The translations under genes and the position numbers were made by a program. Positions 21,803-31,753 of a stretch of DNA of 64,000 nucleotides are shown here, in pieces; position 1 is the first letter of the stretch, and each line of letters starts with the position of its first letter. The stretch comes from Eutreptiella sp. 'Long Island Sound 2002'. Its lineage: Eukaryota > Euglenozoa > Euglenophyceae > Eutreptiales > Eutreptiaceae. Below the pieces are notes generated by a model. The model worked only from the letters and a program-made list of their open reading frames with translations, searched no databases and was not told where the DNA came from. The DNA lies in NCBI GenBank assembly GCA_964036045.1, contig OZ038392.1, positions 34,795,330 to 34,859,329 of the forward strand, given 5' to 3'.

Positions 21803-22080
21803 TTTTTCTACTCAGTTCTTTACTGAGTAAAAAAAAATATTTTTTTTCTACTCAGTTCTTTACTGAGTAAAAAAAAATTTTTTTTACTCAGTTTTTTGCT
21901 GAGTAAAAAAAATTTTTTTTTCTACTCAGTTCTTTTTTGAGTAAAAAAAATATTTTTTTGTTACTCAGTTTCGCAACTGAGTAGAAACCCCACTTACTGA
22001 GTAACAAATTGTTTTTTTACTCAGTTTTGAAACTGAGTAAAAAAATTTTTTTTAAAAAAAAATTTTTACTCAGTTTTACC
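21803..22080. repeat. array of ACTCAG...CTGAGT hairpins
   Basis: Five or six units of about 45-55 bp. Each has TACTCAG, a short spacer and CTGAGTA, separated by A/T runs. The array ends in the right terminal inverted repeat. Confidence 0.85.
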
Positions 22081-22087
22081 ACGGACC

Positions 22088-22097
22088 CAAGTTATGG
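22088..22097. repeat. target-site duplication, right copy
   Basis: CAAGTTATGG, partner of 19950-19959. Confidence 0.7.
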
Positions 22098-22880
22098 TGG
22101 CTACGGAGCTAAGTGTGCTAGGGCTTGACCCTGACTGTGCCCAGGCTACAGGCTACGGTGGGAGGCTGGCTCCTCGTCCATCCAGCCTCTTGCTGCCCAG
22201 GCGTTGCCGTCTTGGCTAGGTTAGTCGAGTCCCCCCCCTGCTAGCCCCCCCCCTCCCACACACACACCACCACCATGCCCACCCAGCCCCCCCGCACTGC
22301 ACCTCCCTTCCCCGCCCGTGCAACACCCTGTGGCACCCCCCGACCACTCTTGTGGACCGGGATTAGTGCCCCTCCCTAGGTGTGAAGGCTCCACTTACGA
22401 CAGAGGGATACCTCCAGGGGTGGCTGCCACTCACTGCACCCCCCGCCCCCTCCGCCAGCCCACCTAGACTATGCGACGGCCGGGCGTCCCCCCTCTTTTG
22501 TTTCCCTACTCTCCCATGATTGTAGATATGGTTTCGGCTCAACCCTGCCCTCCTCCTAGCTCAACTCAGGCTGCCCACTCAGTGGTAGAGGCGTTCTACG
22601 CCGCTTTGCCGCCCCGCCCTAGGTAAAATGAGGGTCCAGCGCACCTCTCCACCGCAGACGAGAGTCCCTGAAAGGGGTAGTGGCGGTCACAGGTGGTTTT
22701 CTGTTGGCACTCATTGCGCGTGCGTGCGTGTGCACGCGCCGATTTTGCCAATTACCCCACCATGGGGGTATTTTCATCGCCTTCAGTTATCACCGGTGGC
22801 AGTTCTTGAAAATCCATTGTAGCGTGCGGTCAGACTTTGTACACTAATCTGGCTCTGGGTCAGGCAGTTCGAGTGGCCCT
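22098..22880. other. no supported gene; C/T-rich stretch
   Basis: 22200-22480 is strongly C-rich on the plus strand (runs of CCCCCCC, CCACCACC). No exon recognised. Confidence 0.5.
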
Positions 22881-22890
22881 GGCCACTTAC

Positions 22891-23055
22891 GCTTCCTTCG
22901 TGTGTTCGCCGAATGTACACTCTCCTCGTCACTGGTATCGACACTTGTACAGTTGTATGTCTCTTGATGCTCCTGCCCCTTGTGATCTCTTGCTTGCACC
23001 TGTCTGACTGCCTGTGTGTGTCTGTGTGATGTCTGCTTGGAGGAGGAGCATTCCG
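22891..23055 (-). other. candidate exon within the 5.5-kb intron
   Basis: Acceptor TTGCATGTGTGCAG and a strong donor, AAGC|GTAAGT, enclose 165 bp (55 codons). Two frames are open. One reads SVDTSDEESVHSANTRRK, an acidic-basic disordered style. The phase-0 frame would keep the reading frame of the flanking coiled-coil exons. Its 5' edge lies in an inverted-repeat arm, so it may instead be transposon sequence. Confidence 0.3.
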
Positions 23056-23260
23056 CTGCACACATGCAAGATACAAGAATACATGTATTGATGTCAATGA
23101 CAAAATGAAATCAAAATGAAAACAAAACAAGGCAAAATCAAACTCCTTTCAACCCCCCCCTCCCAAAAAAAAACCCACATAGCTTGTCTAATTTTATCTT
23201 TTGGAGGTGCAGAGCGGTGTACAATAAGAAGCTCCCCTGCTTGTTGCTAAGGTGGGCTCT
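23041..23260 (+). repeat. inverted duplication, left arm
   Basis: About 220 bp matching the reverse complement of about 24388-24590 with scattered changes. Shared anchors are CATGCAAGATACAAGA, CAAGGCAAAA, TTTTGGAGGTGCAGAG and AAGAAGCTCCC, in the same order. Confidence 0.85.
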
Positions 23261-23494
23261 GCTGCCCTCTCCTAAAATGCCCTGTGGGACAAACTTGACA
23301 AGCGGCCCTTACCAAGGGTTGGTCTTTTGGGATTGGCGTAGATCTTGCCCCAACCCAAGCTTAAGCTGCACTACACGGCATGCAAGAAATCGCCCAGCCC
23401 CGGGGTGTGTGGGGGAAGAAAGCACAAGGGAAGGGGCAATGATACACATGATATGTGCATTACCTCTTTCTGGCACAGTAACAATATAAGTTAC

Positions 23495-23657
23495 ATGCTG
23501 GAAGAAGCCTTGTCCACCTCAGTGATGTGTTTGGGGCAGGGAGAGGGCACCACCATGGAAGCATAGTCCACTCTGTGTCTGGCAAGTATGGGAGAGGACA
23601 CCCCAACAAGGATAGATCCACGCAGCTTGAAGATACGCATTGCAATCCATGCCGGCC
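23495..23657 (-). CDS. candidate exon, unknown protein
   Basis: Acceptor ACCTACCGCAG and donor CAT|GTAACT enclose a frame reading PAWIAMRIFKLRGSILVGV, then ARHRVDYASMVV and HITEVDKASS. It is protein-like, unlike the other two frames. It lies inside the inverted duplication, so it may belong to that element. No family recognised. Confidence 0.33.
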
Positions 23658-24387
23658 CTGCGGTAGGTGGTGGACAGGGTGACCGTTTGAAGCACAATAC
23701 TGCCAGCCGCAGCTCAGCCTAGGGGCATGTACCCCTTGTTGGTGGCCACCTGGGCAGCCTTGGCTTCCTCATGTAAGCGGGTGAGAGTGGCGCCGGTGGG
23801 CGGCGCCGGGGTGAGCGATCTCATGGGGCTAGGGAGGAGTAGCTGGGCGTGCCGCTTCAAGTTGTCTAGGGGACACTCTGGCGCGCATGACCCCGTGTCT
23901 GGCCACCTCGATAGGGAGGACTTCTGGTGACAGCTTTAGCTAAGAACTCAGACATAGGCCTTGGGGTGGTGTTGTCTGCGGCTCCGGAGGGCCCGCATCC
24001 CTCCATCCACTGCATGCTGGTTGACGAGGCCCAGTGTGCCCCTTGGCCTCTGTGCATAAGGCGCGTGAGCCAGTGTGGTTGAGATTGGTGGCATCCACCA
24101 CGGGGCTCTACATTGGGGCGGCAGTGACAACCTCGGACGCACCCAGGCCCTTGCCTTTCGGCACAGTGCTAGCGATGGCAGCCGTCCAGCAATGGCAGCC
24201 ATCCAACGTGAGCCAGAGGAGGTGGAGACGGCGATGTGCTTGCTGCCCCAGTTGTGGGCAGCGCATCGGAGGCGAACAGTCCACACCCCTCCAGTATCCA
24301 CCAGTACTGGGGGGGCTCAATCCAGAGCACTTTGGACTTGGTGTCATGCCAGTGCACCTCCAGGGAGTCCAACAAGAGTCCAACAGG

Positions 24388-24590
24388 AGAACTGGCAATA
24401 GGCAAGGGAGCTTCTTGCTCTACCACCACTCTGCACCTCCAAAAAGTAAAAACTGGCAACTGTGTGTTTTTTGGAGGCGGGGCATTTGAAGGGGCTTCTT
24501 GTTTTGCCTTGCTTTATTTTAGTTTTGATTTTCACTTTTTCGTCGATCTATCTTGTATCTTGCATGCGCACAGCAGAATACCCCTCTAAG
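24388..24590 (-). repeat. inverted duplication, right arm
   Basis: Reverse-complement partner of 23041-23260. The spacer is about 1.1 kb. The total is about 1.55 kb, like a foldback element or long-TIR transposon. No target duplication was identified. Confidence 0.85.
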
Positions 24591-24592
24591 CA

Positions 24593-24598
<6 letters not shown>

Positions 24599-24640
<42 letters not shown>
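24599..24640. repeat. (CA)n microsatellite
   Basis: 21 uninterrupted CA units immediately outside the right arm of the inverted duplication. Confidence 0.96.
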
Positions 24641-24643
<3 letters not shown>

Positions 24644-24785
24644 CACTGCGTGGGGATCACAGATACAAAGAACAGGCAGGCAGATGATGCAGCAAGTCGT
24701 GAAGGATCCGGCTTCTTGTCAGGCCGCCAAGACCAGAAACGGGTCACGGTTTCGGACATGCACACACACATACACACAGACAAAC

Positions 24786-25589
24786 CTCGTCTGCCAGGTT
24801 GCGGAGTGTGTTAATGGTGTCAAACTGATGCTCGAGCTCCACGCACAGCGAGTCGATTCTCTTCGCGAGCATGTCGCGCTTCATCACACAGCGTTTGGCG
24901 ACGGGTAAACAAGCGCGGGTGATGCTGACGTTCTTGACCAGCTCACACAACATCGCTATGACGCGCTCCACAGAGTCCCCCTGGGGAGAAGGACTACGTG
25001 AGCGCGGCTCCGCGGTTGTCGCCATTTGCGCCGCCTTGTCTGCGATGCTGGTCATCGGCGAGTGTTGATCCGGAGCAGACGCCATCAGCACTTCACTGAC
25101 CGCCTCCACCGGCGGTTTGGCCGGGGCCATCGGTGGAGAGTACGGGTTGTTGTGCAACGATCTGCGGGCCCGGTGCTGCACCTGCCTTCTCCAGGAGTTC
25201 GGGGTCGCAGTCCGTCCAGAGCCGCATGTCCTGCGCCGTCCTTTGCCTTGCCGCTTGCCGCTTGGCAGCAACGGGGCGAAGAGGGATACCATTGGGGCCT
25301 TGGCGGCAGCTGCACGGGGACTCCCAAATGGGAAGCCCGAGGCACCCGCCGGCGGCACCGTGGCCTGCTGTGGCACTCCTTCAGTGGGGATTCTTCCTTC
25401 TCCGGACGCGGGGGCCTCAGTACCGGACAACCCCTGCTCTTGGGTGGGGACCCACCACGCCGCTTCGCTGGGGTCATCGGCCTCGTCGGCCCGTTTCCGT
25501 GGAAACCACTGCCCAAGCGTCGTTTTCCGGCGCTTGGCCAGAACCTCGCCAAGGAAAGCGGAGCGCGCGCGCTTCTTCTGCACAGCCAT
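24786..25589 (-). CDS. basic coiled-coil protein, exon 1 (unknown function)
   Basis: 804 bp, 268 codons, starting at the ATG at 25587-25589. The N terminus is strongly basic (QKKRAR and LAKRRKTTLGQWF), like a nuclear localisation signal. A Gly/Pro/Ala-rich, probably disordered middle has a second basic cluster near residues 113-130, a SRSPSPQGDS segment follows near 210, and from about residue 220 there is a helical region with a predicted coiled coil (MLAKRIDSLCVELEHQF). The exon ends GCAGACGAG before GTTTGT in phase 0. GC content and codon use stand out from the surroundings. A nuclear or chromatin-associated role is inference; I do not recognise the family. Confidence 0.65.
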
Positions 25590-25933
25590 TGACGTGTCTT
25601 AGGACCCCGTCAACCAGGGAATTCAGTGCAGGTTATCCATTGGCCAAAAAAAGGCTGCAGATCAACAGAAAACAGAAATGAGGAGTGGCAGAGAATAAAG
25701 ATCAGAAATAGAAGATGAAGCAGAAAGGAAAGGAGCGGAAGCGCAAAAGAAAACAGGCAAAGAGAGACAAAGAAACTTAAGGAAGAAAAAAAGGTGCACC
25801 ATTGGTCGGCTTTATTTGAAATTTGGTGAGGTGTGACGCTGAGATTGTTTCCCTAAACTCCTATCTCCAACATGTGCTTGGGGGTAACGCTCCCTGAGCA
25901 GTACTGAAATCAGATCAGGTTCGGGGCCAATGA

Positions 25934-26212
25934 TTAGGGAGAGTTGATCAACTCCACCCTCCATGCAGTGGCAGTACACATGGCAGAGGATGACGTGTTG
26001 AACGATGGGCCTAAGGGCACTGAGGCTAACCTGGCCATCTCTGGGGTCTCGGTGGGCTTTTGTGGCCCATGATTAGGGGCATAATCTTCTTCATCCACCT
26101 CAATGGCTGTTAGTGCACTTAGGGTTTCAATGTGGGGGGCAATCACTGGAGCCAGCTGCCCCAAGTCAGTTGCCCTGTTTATCATCAGGTACCATTGAAT
26201 CGCCTTCCCTAG
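25934..26212 (-). CDS. candidate terminal exon, unknown protein
   Basis: A strong acceptor (CTCTGGTTCCACAG) is followed by 92 codons in phase 0 and a TAA at 25934-25936. The reading contains LGKAIQWYLMINRATDLGQL, IAPHIETLSALTAIEVDEED and a Pro/Ser/Thr-rich tail. Amphipathic helices are likely. Upstream exons on the minus strand (perhaps near 26400-26586) could not be joined in phase. The family is not recognised. Confidence 0.5.
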   Translation of the reverse strand, partial: LGKAIQWYLMINRATDLGQLAPVIAPHIETLSALTAIEVDEEDYAPNHGPQKPTETPEMARLASVPLGPSFNTSSSAMCTATAWRVELINSP

Positions 26213-26610
26213 CTGTGGAACCAGAGTTGGCCTCTGGCAGCGATACCTCTGATCCAGCCAGCCCAAGAGTGTCCAACACCAGGCCTTGCAAAACAAAACC
26301 CCCCAAACACAGTGTTCACTGTTTCCAACATGAAACCAGCCCCATGTTCCGCTGCGAGCAACGCCACAGCTCACAGACAAAACTTAGAGCGATGCTGTCC
26401 TGCAACAACACAGTGGCTGTCCATCAAATAATTCCAGGACTCCACTTCTCTCCTCATCAGGATGTGTGTGTCATGGATCTGGTGTGTAAGAATGGCACTT
26501 GTCGGGGTTTCCAGTGATGAATGGCCCTGTATCATTGCTGTGTCAAGCCATGTCAGTGGGGATCTTCCATCTCCCACAGGACCCATCTAGGACACTGTAG
26601 AGGATAACCT

Positions 26611-26677
26611 GGGGCAATGCAATGCAATACAGTCTAATACAGTCTGAAACCTAGATGATAGTGCATTGCATTGCCCC
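26611..26677. repeat. perfect 16-bp inverted repeat
   Basis: GGGGCAATGCAATGCA at 26611-26626 and its exact reverse complement at 26662-26677, with a 35-bp loop containing two copies of ATACAGTCT. Confidence 0.9.
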
Positions 26678-26720
26678 AAGCAATTGGGACTTCATGTATT
26701 CGGGAAAAGGTGAAAGATAT

Positions 26721-26841
26721 TTTGTCACACTAGTGGCCTCAAAAGTGCGCCACCATCCACCCCTCTCCTACCTGGCCCTAGAGTGTGGCCTTCAAGGAGC
26801 GCCAGATGGTCAAGCACCTTTGAGGCTACCAATGTGACAAA
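26721..26841. mobile_element. 121-bp MITE-like foldback element
   Basis: The 28-bp end at 26721-26748 (TTTGTCACAC...AAAAGTGC) is matched inverted at 26814-26841 with four differences. It is short, non-coding and TIR-ended. No clear target duplication is visible. Confidence 0.6.
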
Positions 26842-26859
26842 TCAATTTCAACTTTGGAC

Positions 26860-28170
26860 CCCTTAACAGTCAAAAAACCGCAAAAGCACTCCAAGCGCCA
26901 CAACAGTAGGGGGTCCAAAAATTTCTTTCAGCTGAAAATCAAAAAATTCTATTGCCCACCTCACAAAGAATTTGCCCCGAGCAATGAAGTCCTGCAACTG
27001 ATTTGCAATCATCCATCCGATCAATCAGCATCATGCCTCCCCATGCTTATACGCCAACCAAATTTTGCCCACTTTCGTGCAATGAAGCCCAAAATGATGC
27101 TTTTGGGTGCCAATAAGCCCCACTTAGGGGGCCTAGTTGGTGCTACTTGACTCCCCATGGGTTTATACGTATTCCCATTGTCATCAAATTTCTCACTCAA
27201 CAACAGCCTAAGGGTCCCTGAGGACCGTCAAGGGTCACCGGAGAAAGTGAATTTTCCAGTCAACACACGTTGGCCATTTGTAGTGGAAACCGTCATGTCG
27301 CGTCTTTCACATGGGCCATGACCGGCCCCAGGCAAGGCTAGAGGCTGCAGAAAACATCCTTTTGTATCCGCGTATGATTTTCAACCCCAAATAAAGGGGG
27401 GTCATGTTTGACCCCCCCCCAAAAAAGTGGGTTTCTAGACTGTTGTAGACATACAACCATAAGCGGTTTTTGGGATTATTCGAAATTGAGCATCTCCCAT
27501 TTGGGGATCCTGCATCATTATCATCCATCATCCCAAGCCCAATGACCCTTTTAGATTCTCAAGGCAACCGACGTCAAATTTGTACCAATGCAGACAATCC
27601 TGTACAGGAGGTTTTTCGAAGTGGAGAGTCATCATCATCACCTTTATCCATCATCCAGTTCCCCATGAGGGCTGTGACTTTAGATTCTCAAGACAAATTT
27701 ACTTTCACACCAAACCAACGTCACAATAGGTCCATTCTAGGCTATCGTATACATACAGGTGTAAGTAAGGGTGGAATTGCTTCAAGTTGAGCATCTCCAA
27801 TTTGGGAGTCCTCCGTCATCATCATCCATTATCCCAACCCCAACCAAGTCAGGATTTTAGATTCCCAACAAAACGGCGTCAAAACAAGACCACTTTCAAG
27901 CACTGGAAACCCAACATTTTGGTGTTTTTTGGAATTCATTCAAATTCACCACCTCCGATTTTGGGATCATCCATCATCACCCACGATTGCCCACCACAAG
28001 GCAAAACAGCCCAAAACGGCATTTGAAAGGGCCAACAAGCACCAATAGACAGGCCTAGATAGTGCTACATGGCTCCCCATGGGTTTATATGCCCTTCCCG
28101 TTGCCACTAAATGATCTCCTAACAACACCCCAAGGGTTGCCGGGAGTTGTTGGAGGTCCCCCAGAAATGG
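26860..28170. repeat. diverged tandem repeats, non-coding
   Basis: Related blocks recur. TTTGGGATYMTCCATCATCATCC-like text appears near 27495, 27800 and 27955, each followed by TTTTAGATTCYCAA-type sequence. A second pair, GGCTCCCCATGGGTTTATA-like, lies near 27148 and 28070. Divergence is high. No gene. Confidence 0.6.
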
Positions 28171-29369
28171 CGAGTTTAGCCAACCCATGCCGGCCTGGAA
28201 ATAGCTAATTCCTCACCGTTGGGCTCCGGTGATCTATCTTCTAAACCCAGCCTTTATTGCTGGGCTGACCCTGGAGCCATCCTAGAAGACCTAGTTTCTA
28301 ACTCGGGGGCAAATGAGTCTACCCTGCTCCTTGGGGATTGATGGGTGGTGCATATTGTGAGATCACATGTGGGCTGCATACCCATCTGGACTTTTGTCTT
28401 TGAAAGCACAACAACTTGTGTGTCAGCTTTGCATCTTCAATGCAAAGCATGCTGCACTTTCCAACTTGTACTTGTCACCGCACATGATGAATTTCAACCG
28501 AAAGAAGAGGTATAGTGATTGGGGAGCAGGGAATGCTGAGTACATATGTGACCCAGGCATCCAGTTCTGAATCCACCTCACAGCCTTTGGGTGTATGGTA
28601 CTATTAGGTGGTGCCAATTGTTGTGCTCAACTGTAGGCAGCCCCACTCAACCTCAAAGATGGTATGGGGACATCTGGAACATGGGAAGGTGTTCCTTGTG
28701 AGCTATTGGTATTTTTGCATTTTAAAGTGTAAAATGCCCTGGGCCACTGGGATGTAGAAGATAGTGGTGGCAGGAGGGCTTGAGTGGAGGCAGGAGGCAG
28801 GACATGGGCCAGTGCCATGTCCTGCCTCCTCTATAAGATGAGTTGACAACACTTGGCATGTCTTGAACAGGTCGGCCTTTATGCTACCTGATTGTTTGGT
28901 GTTGTTGGGGAGTTTGGCAAAATGGTGTTGAGAACTGTCCAGCGCTCCGAACCCGGGACGCAGAATTATTTGAGAAAACATTTCCCCCATGACACATACC
29001 TCAAAATGATTAGCGTGTTGCGGGATCATATCGCCTCATGTATGTGGGGAGCCCGCCCCCCTCCCTGATTGGATTTCCCCCTGGTGGATGGGGGGATGGG
29101 GTTCAAGAAAAGCCTGTTGCTCTTGATCCATAGTCCAGAAAGTGGGTCGAACCCCCCCCCATCCCACAAATGAATGTTTCTTTTGCCATTGCATTGCGGT
29201 TGGAAGCCTAGCTTGCATCACTTGTTCACTTAAGGGCACCCAGTTTTGGCATTGAGCATGTAGATGATGATGTGGCCAATGTTGAGGTACACCCTTGCCA
29301 CAAATCACCTGGAAAAGTGGTGGTAGATTAAGCGTGCAGGGGGGGGGGGGGTCAACAATCGAAAAATCG
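28171..29369. other. no supported gene
   Basis: Holds a perfect hairpin (28792-28830) and a G run just before the satellite (29339-29351). Small ORFs lack features. Confidence 0.5.
28792..28830. repeat. perfect 16-bp stem hairpin
   Basis: AGGAGGCAGGACATGG and its exact reverse complement, separated by a 7-base loop (GCCAGTG). Confidence 0.93.
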
Positions 29370-29481
29370 CCTTGCAGACGTTGTTAGATCTAAACCATGC
29401 AAGCCCGCATATATGGGCAAACGCCACATACCCCCCCCTATTCAGCCTATTTTTCGTACCCTACCTTAAAGGGTTGAAAAT

Positions 29482-31719
29482 CACCTCGCAGAGGTTGTTA
29501 GATCAAAGCCAGGCAGGCGTATATAGGGGAAAACGCCACATACCCCCCCATTTTGGTCATTTTGGGCCTATTCGCGTACCCTACCCCAAGGGTTGAATTG
29601 TTAGTTTAACCCCTTGTAAAATCGTTATTTTGTCCAATAATCGCATCCCCCAATGAGTTTTTGGTCCGGACCCCCCCAGACCCCCCCCACTTGAAACCCA
29701 CTTTTTTGAGGTTTTGAGGGAGGTGGGGGGGGGTGGGGGGGGGGGGGGGGGGGGTCAAAAATGTCGAAAAAATGACCCCCCCTTTTTTTGGGTCGAAAAT
29801 CATGAATCTTTTGGTTTTTTTCGATTTTGAGCCGAAAAAGTTTTTCCGGGTCCCGACTCCATGGGGTTTGTATGGGGCGGAGTGGGACGAGCGCTTATGC
29901 TGTTTATGCACTTTTTGGCCATTTTTGCTATTTTGGCTGTTTTGGCGACCTCGGTGACCCCGTGGTACCCACTTTGAGGGGTGTGAGTGGGGATGTTGTG
30001 ACAGTATATGCCTACTAGGATACGAAAGGACGTTTTTTGCAGTCTCTAGCCTCCCTTGGGGCCATTCACAACCCGTGCCAAAGACGCGAAATGACTGTTT
30101 CCACCAATAATGGCCTAGTGAATGGGCTGGTACACAACCTGCTCATGCAGTTTTTCACCCCGGGCAGCTCAAAAATCGAAGTTTTCGAAACTTGTTTTTT
30201 TGACATTGTGACCACCTAAAATGACCATCCAAGGTATGTAAAGCATGTTTTAGGCCGTATTTACGTGTTTTTCACCCTATTTGGGTATTAGGTCGGGGGG
30301 GGGGGGGGGTCTCCCAAGGGATTGGTACACAACCTGCTTATGCAGTTTTTCACCCCGGAGAGCTCAAAAATCGAAGTTTTCGAAACTTGGGTTTTTGATA
30401 TTGTGACCACCTAAAATGATCATCCAAGGTATGTAAAGCATGTTTTAGGCCGTATTTACGTGTTTTTCACCCTATTTGGGTATTGGGGGTGGGGGGGGGG
30501 ACCTCCCAAGGGGTTGGTACACAACCTGCTTATGCAGTTTTTCACCCTGGGCAGCTCAAAAATGAAAGTTTTTGAAACTTGTTTTTTTGATATTGTGACC
30601 AGCTCAAAAATCGAAGTTTTCGAAACTTGTTTTTTTTGATCTTGTGATCACCTAAAATGATCATCCAAGGTATGTAAAGCATGTTTTAGGCCGTATTTAC
30701 GTGTTTTTCACCCTATTTGGGTATTAGGTCCAGGGGGGGAGATCTCTTAGGGGATTGGTACACAACCTGCTTATGCAGTTTTTCACCCTGGGCAGCTCAA
30801 AAATCGAAGTTTTCGAAATTTGGGTTTTTGATATTGTGACCACCTAAACTGATCATCCAAGGTATGTAAAGCATGTTTTAGGCCGTATTTACGTGTTTTT
30901 CACCCTATTTGAGTATTAGGTCCGGGGGGGGGGGGGGGCTCCCAAGGGATTGGTACACAACCTGCTTATGCAGTTTTTCACCCTGGACAGCTCAAAAATC
31001 GAAGTTTTCGAAACTTATTTTTTTGATATTGTGACCACCTAAACTGATCATCCAAGGTATGTAAAGCATGTGTTAGGCCGTATTTACGTGTTTTTCACCC
31101 TATTTGAGTATTAGGTCCGGGGGGGGGGGGGGGGGGCTCTCAAGGGATCGGTACACAACCTGCTTATGCAGTTTTTCACCCTGGGCAGCTCAAAAATCGA
31201 AGTTTTCGAAACTTGTTTTTGTGATATTGTGACCACCTAAAATGACCATCCAAGGTATGTAAAGCATGTGTTAGGCCGTATTTACGTGTTTTTCACCCTA
31301 TTTGAGTATTAGGTCCGGGGGGGGGGGGGGGCTCTCAAGGGATCGGTACACAACCTGCTTATGCAGTTTTTCACCCTGGGCAGCTCAAAAATCGAAGTTT
31401 TCGAAACTTGTTTTTGTGATATTGTGACCACCTAAAATGACCATCCAAGGTATGTAAAGCATGTGTTAGGCCGTATTTACGTGTTTTTCACCCTATTTGA
31501 GTATTAGGTCCGGGGGGGGGGGGGGGGGCTCCCAAGGGATTGGTACACAACCTGCTTATGCAGTTTTTCACCCCGGGCAGCTCAAAAATCGAAGTTTTCG
31601 AAACTTATTTTTTGATATTGTGACCACCTAAACTGATCATCCAAGGTATGTAAAGCATTTCTTAGGCCGTCTTTATGTCGTTTTTTCCCTTTTGCTTGCA
31701 GTAGATTCTCTGCGAGGTG
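29482..31719 (+). repeat. TIR-bounded satellite unit 1
   Basis: Starts CACCTCGCAGAG (29482-29493) and ends CTCTGCGAGGTG (31708-31719). Contains the head, then about eight monomers. A degenerate second start lies just upstream at 29378. Confidence 0.75.
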
Positions 31720-31753
31720 GACTTGCCGAAGGCAATAGAATCACCTCGCAGAG
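31708..31753. repeat. junction palindrome between units
   Basis: CTCTGCGAGGTG, a 22-bp linker with its own hairpin TTGCCgaaGGCAA, then CACCTCGCAGAG. The same structure occurs at 32947-32992, 54888-54933 and 57191-57236. Confidence 0.9.

Larger units (their letters stand above)
19960..22087 (-). mobile_element. Mutator-like TIR element carrying a Ulp1-type peptidase ORF
   Basis: The core GGTAAAACTGAGTA at 19968-19981 is repeated inverted (TACTCAGTTTTACC) at 22067-22080. With 7-8 less conserved outer bases, each end reaches a 10-bp direct repeat, CAAGTTATGG (19950-19959 and 22088-22097). A 9-11 bp target duplication with AT-rich ends fits Mutator-like elements, some lineages of which carry Ulp1/SENP-type peptidases. 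Inside, on the minus strand, are a C48-like ORF, a 64-bp duplication, an 85-bp tandem array and runs of ACTCAG/CTGAGT hairpins at both ends. No transposase is visible, so it is presumably non-autonomous. Confidence 0.68.
19250..24785 (-). other. putative 5.5-kb intron with nested mobile DNA
   Basis: Lies between the two coiled-coil exons (GTTTGT...TTGTAG). It hosts an AC microsatellite, a 2.1-kb TIR element with a Ulp1-like ORF, a C/T-rich stretch at 22200-22480 and an inverted duplication. Internal alternative exons cannot be excluded. Confidence 0.45.
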
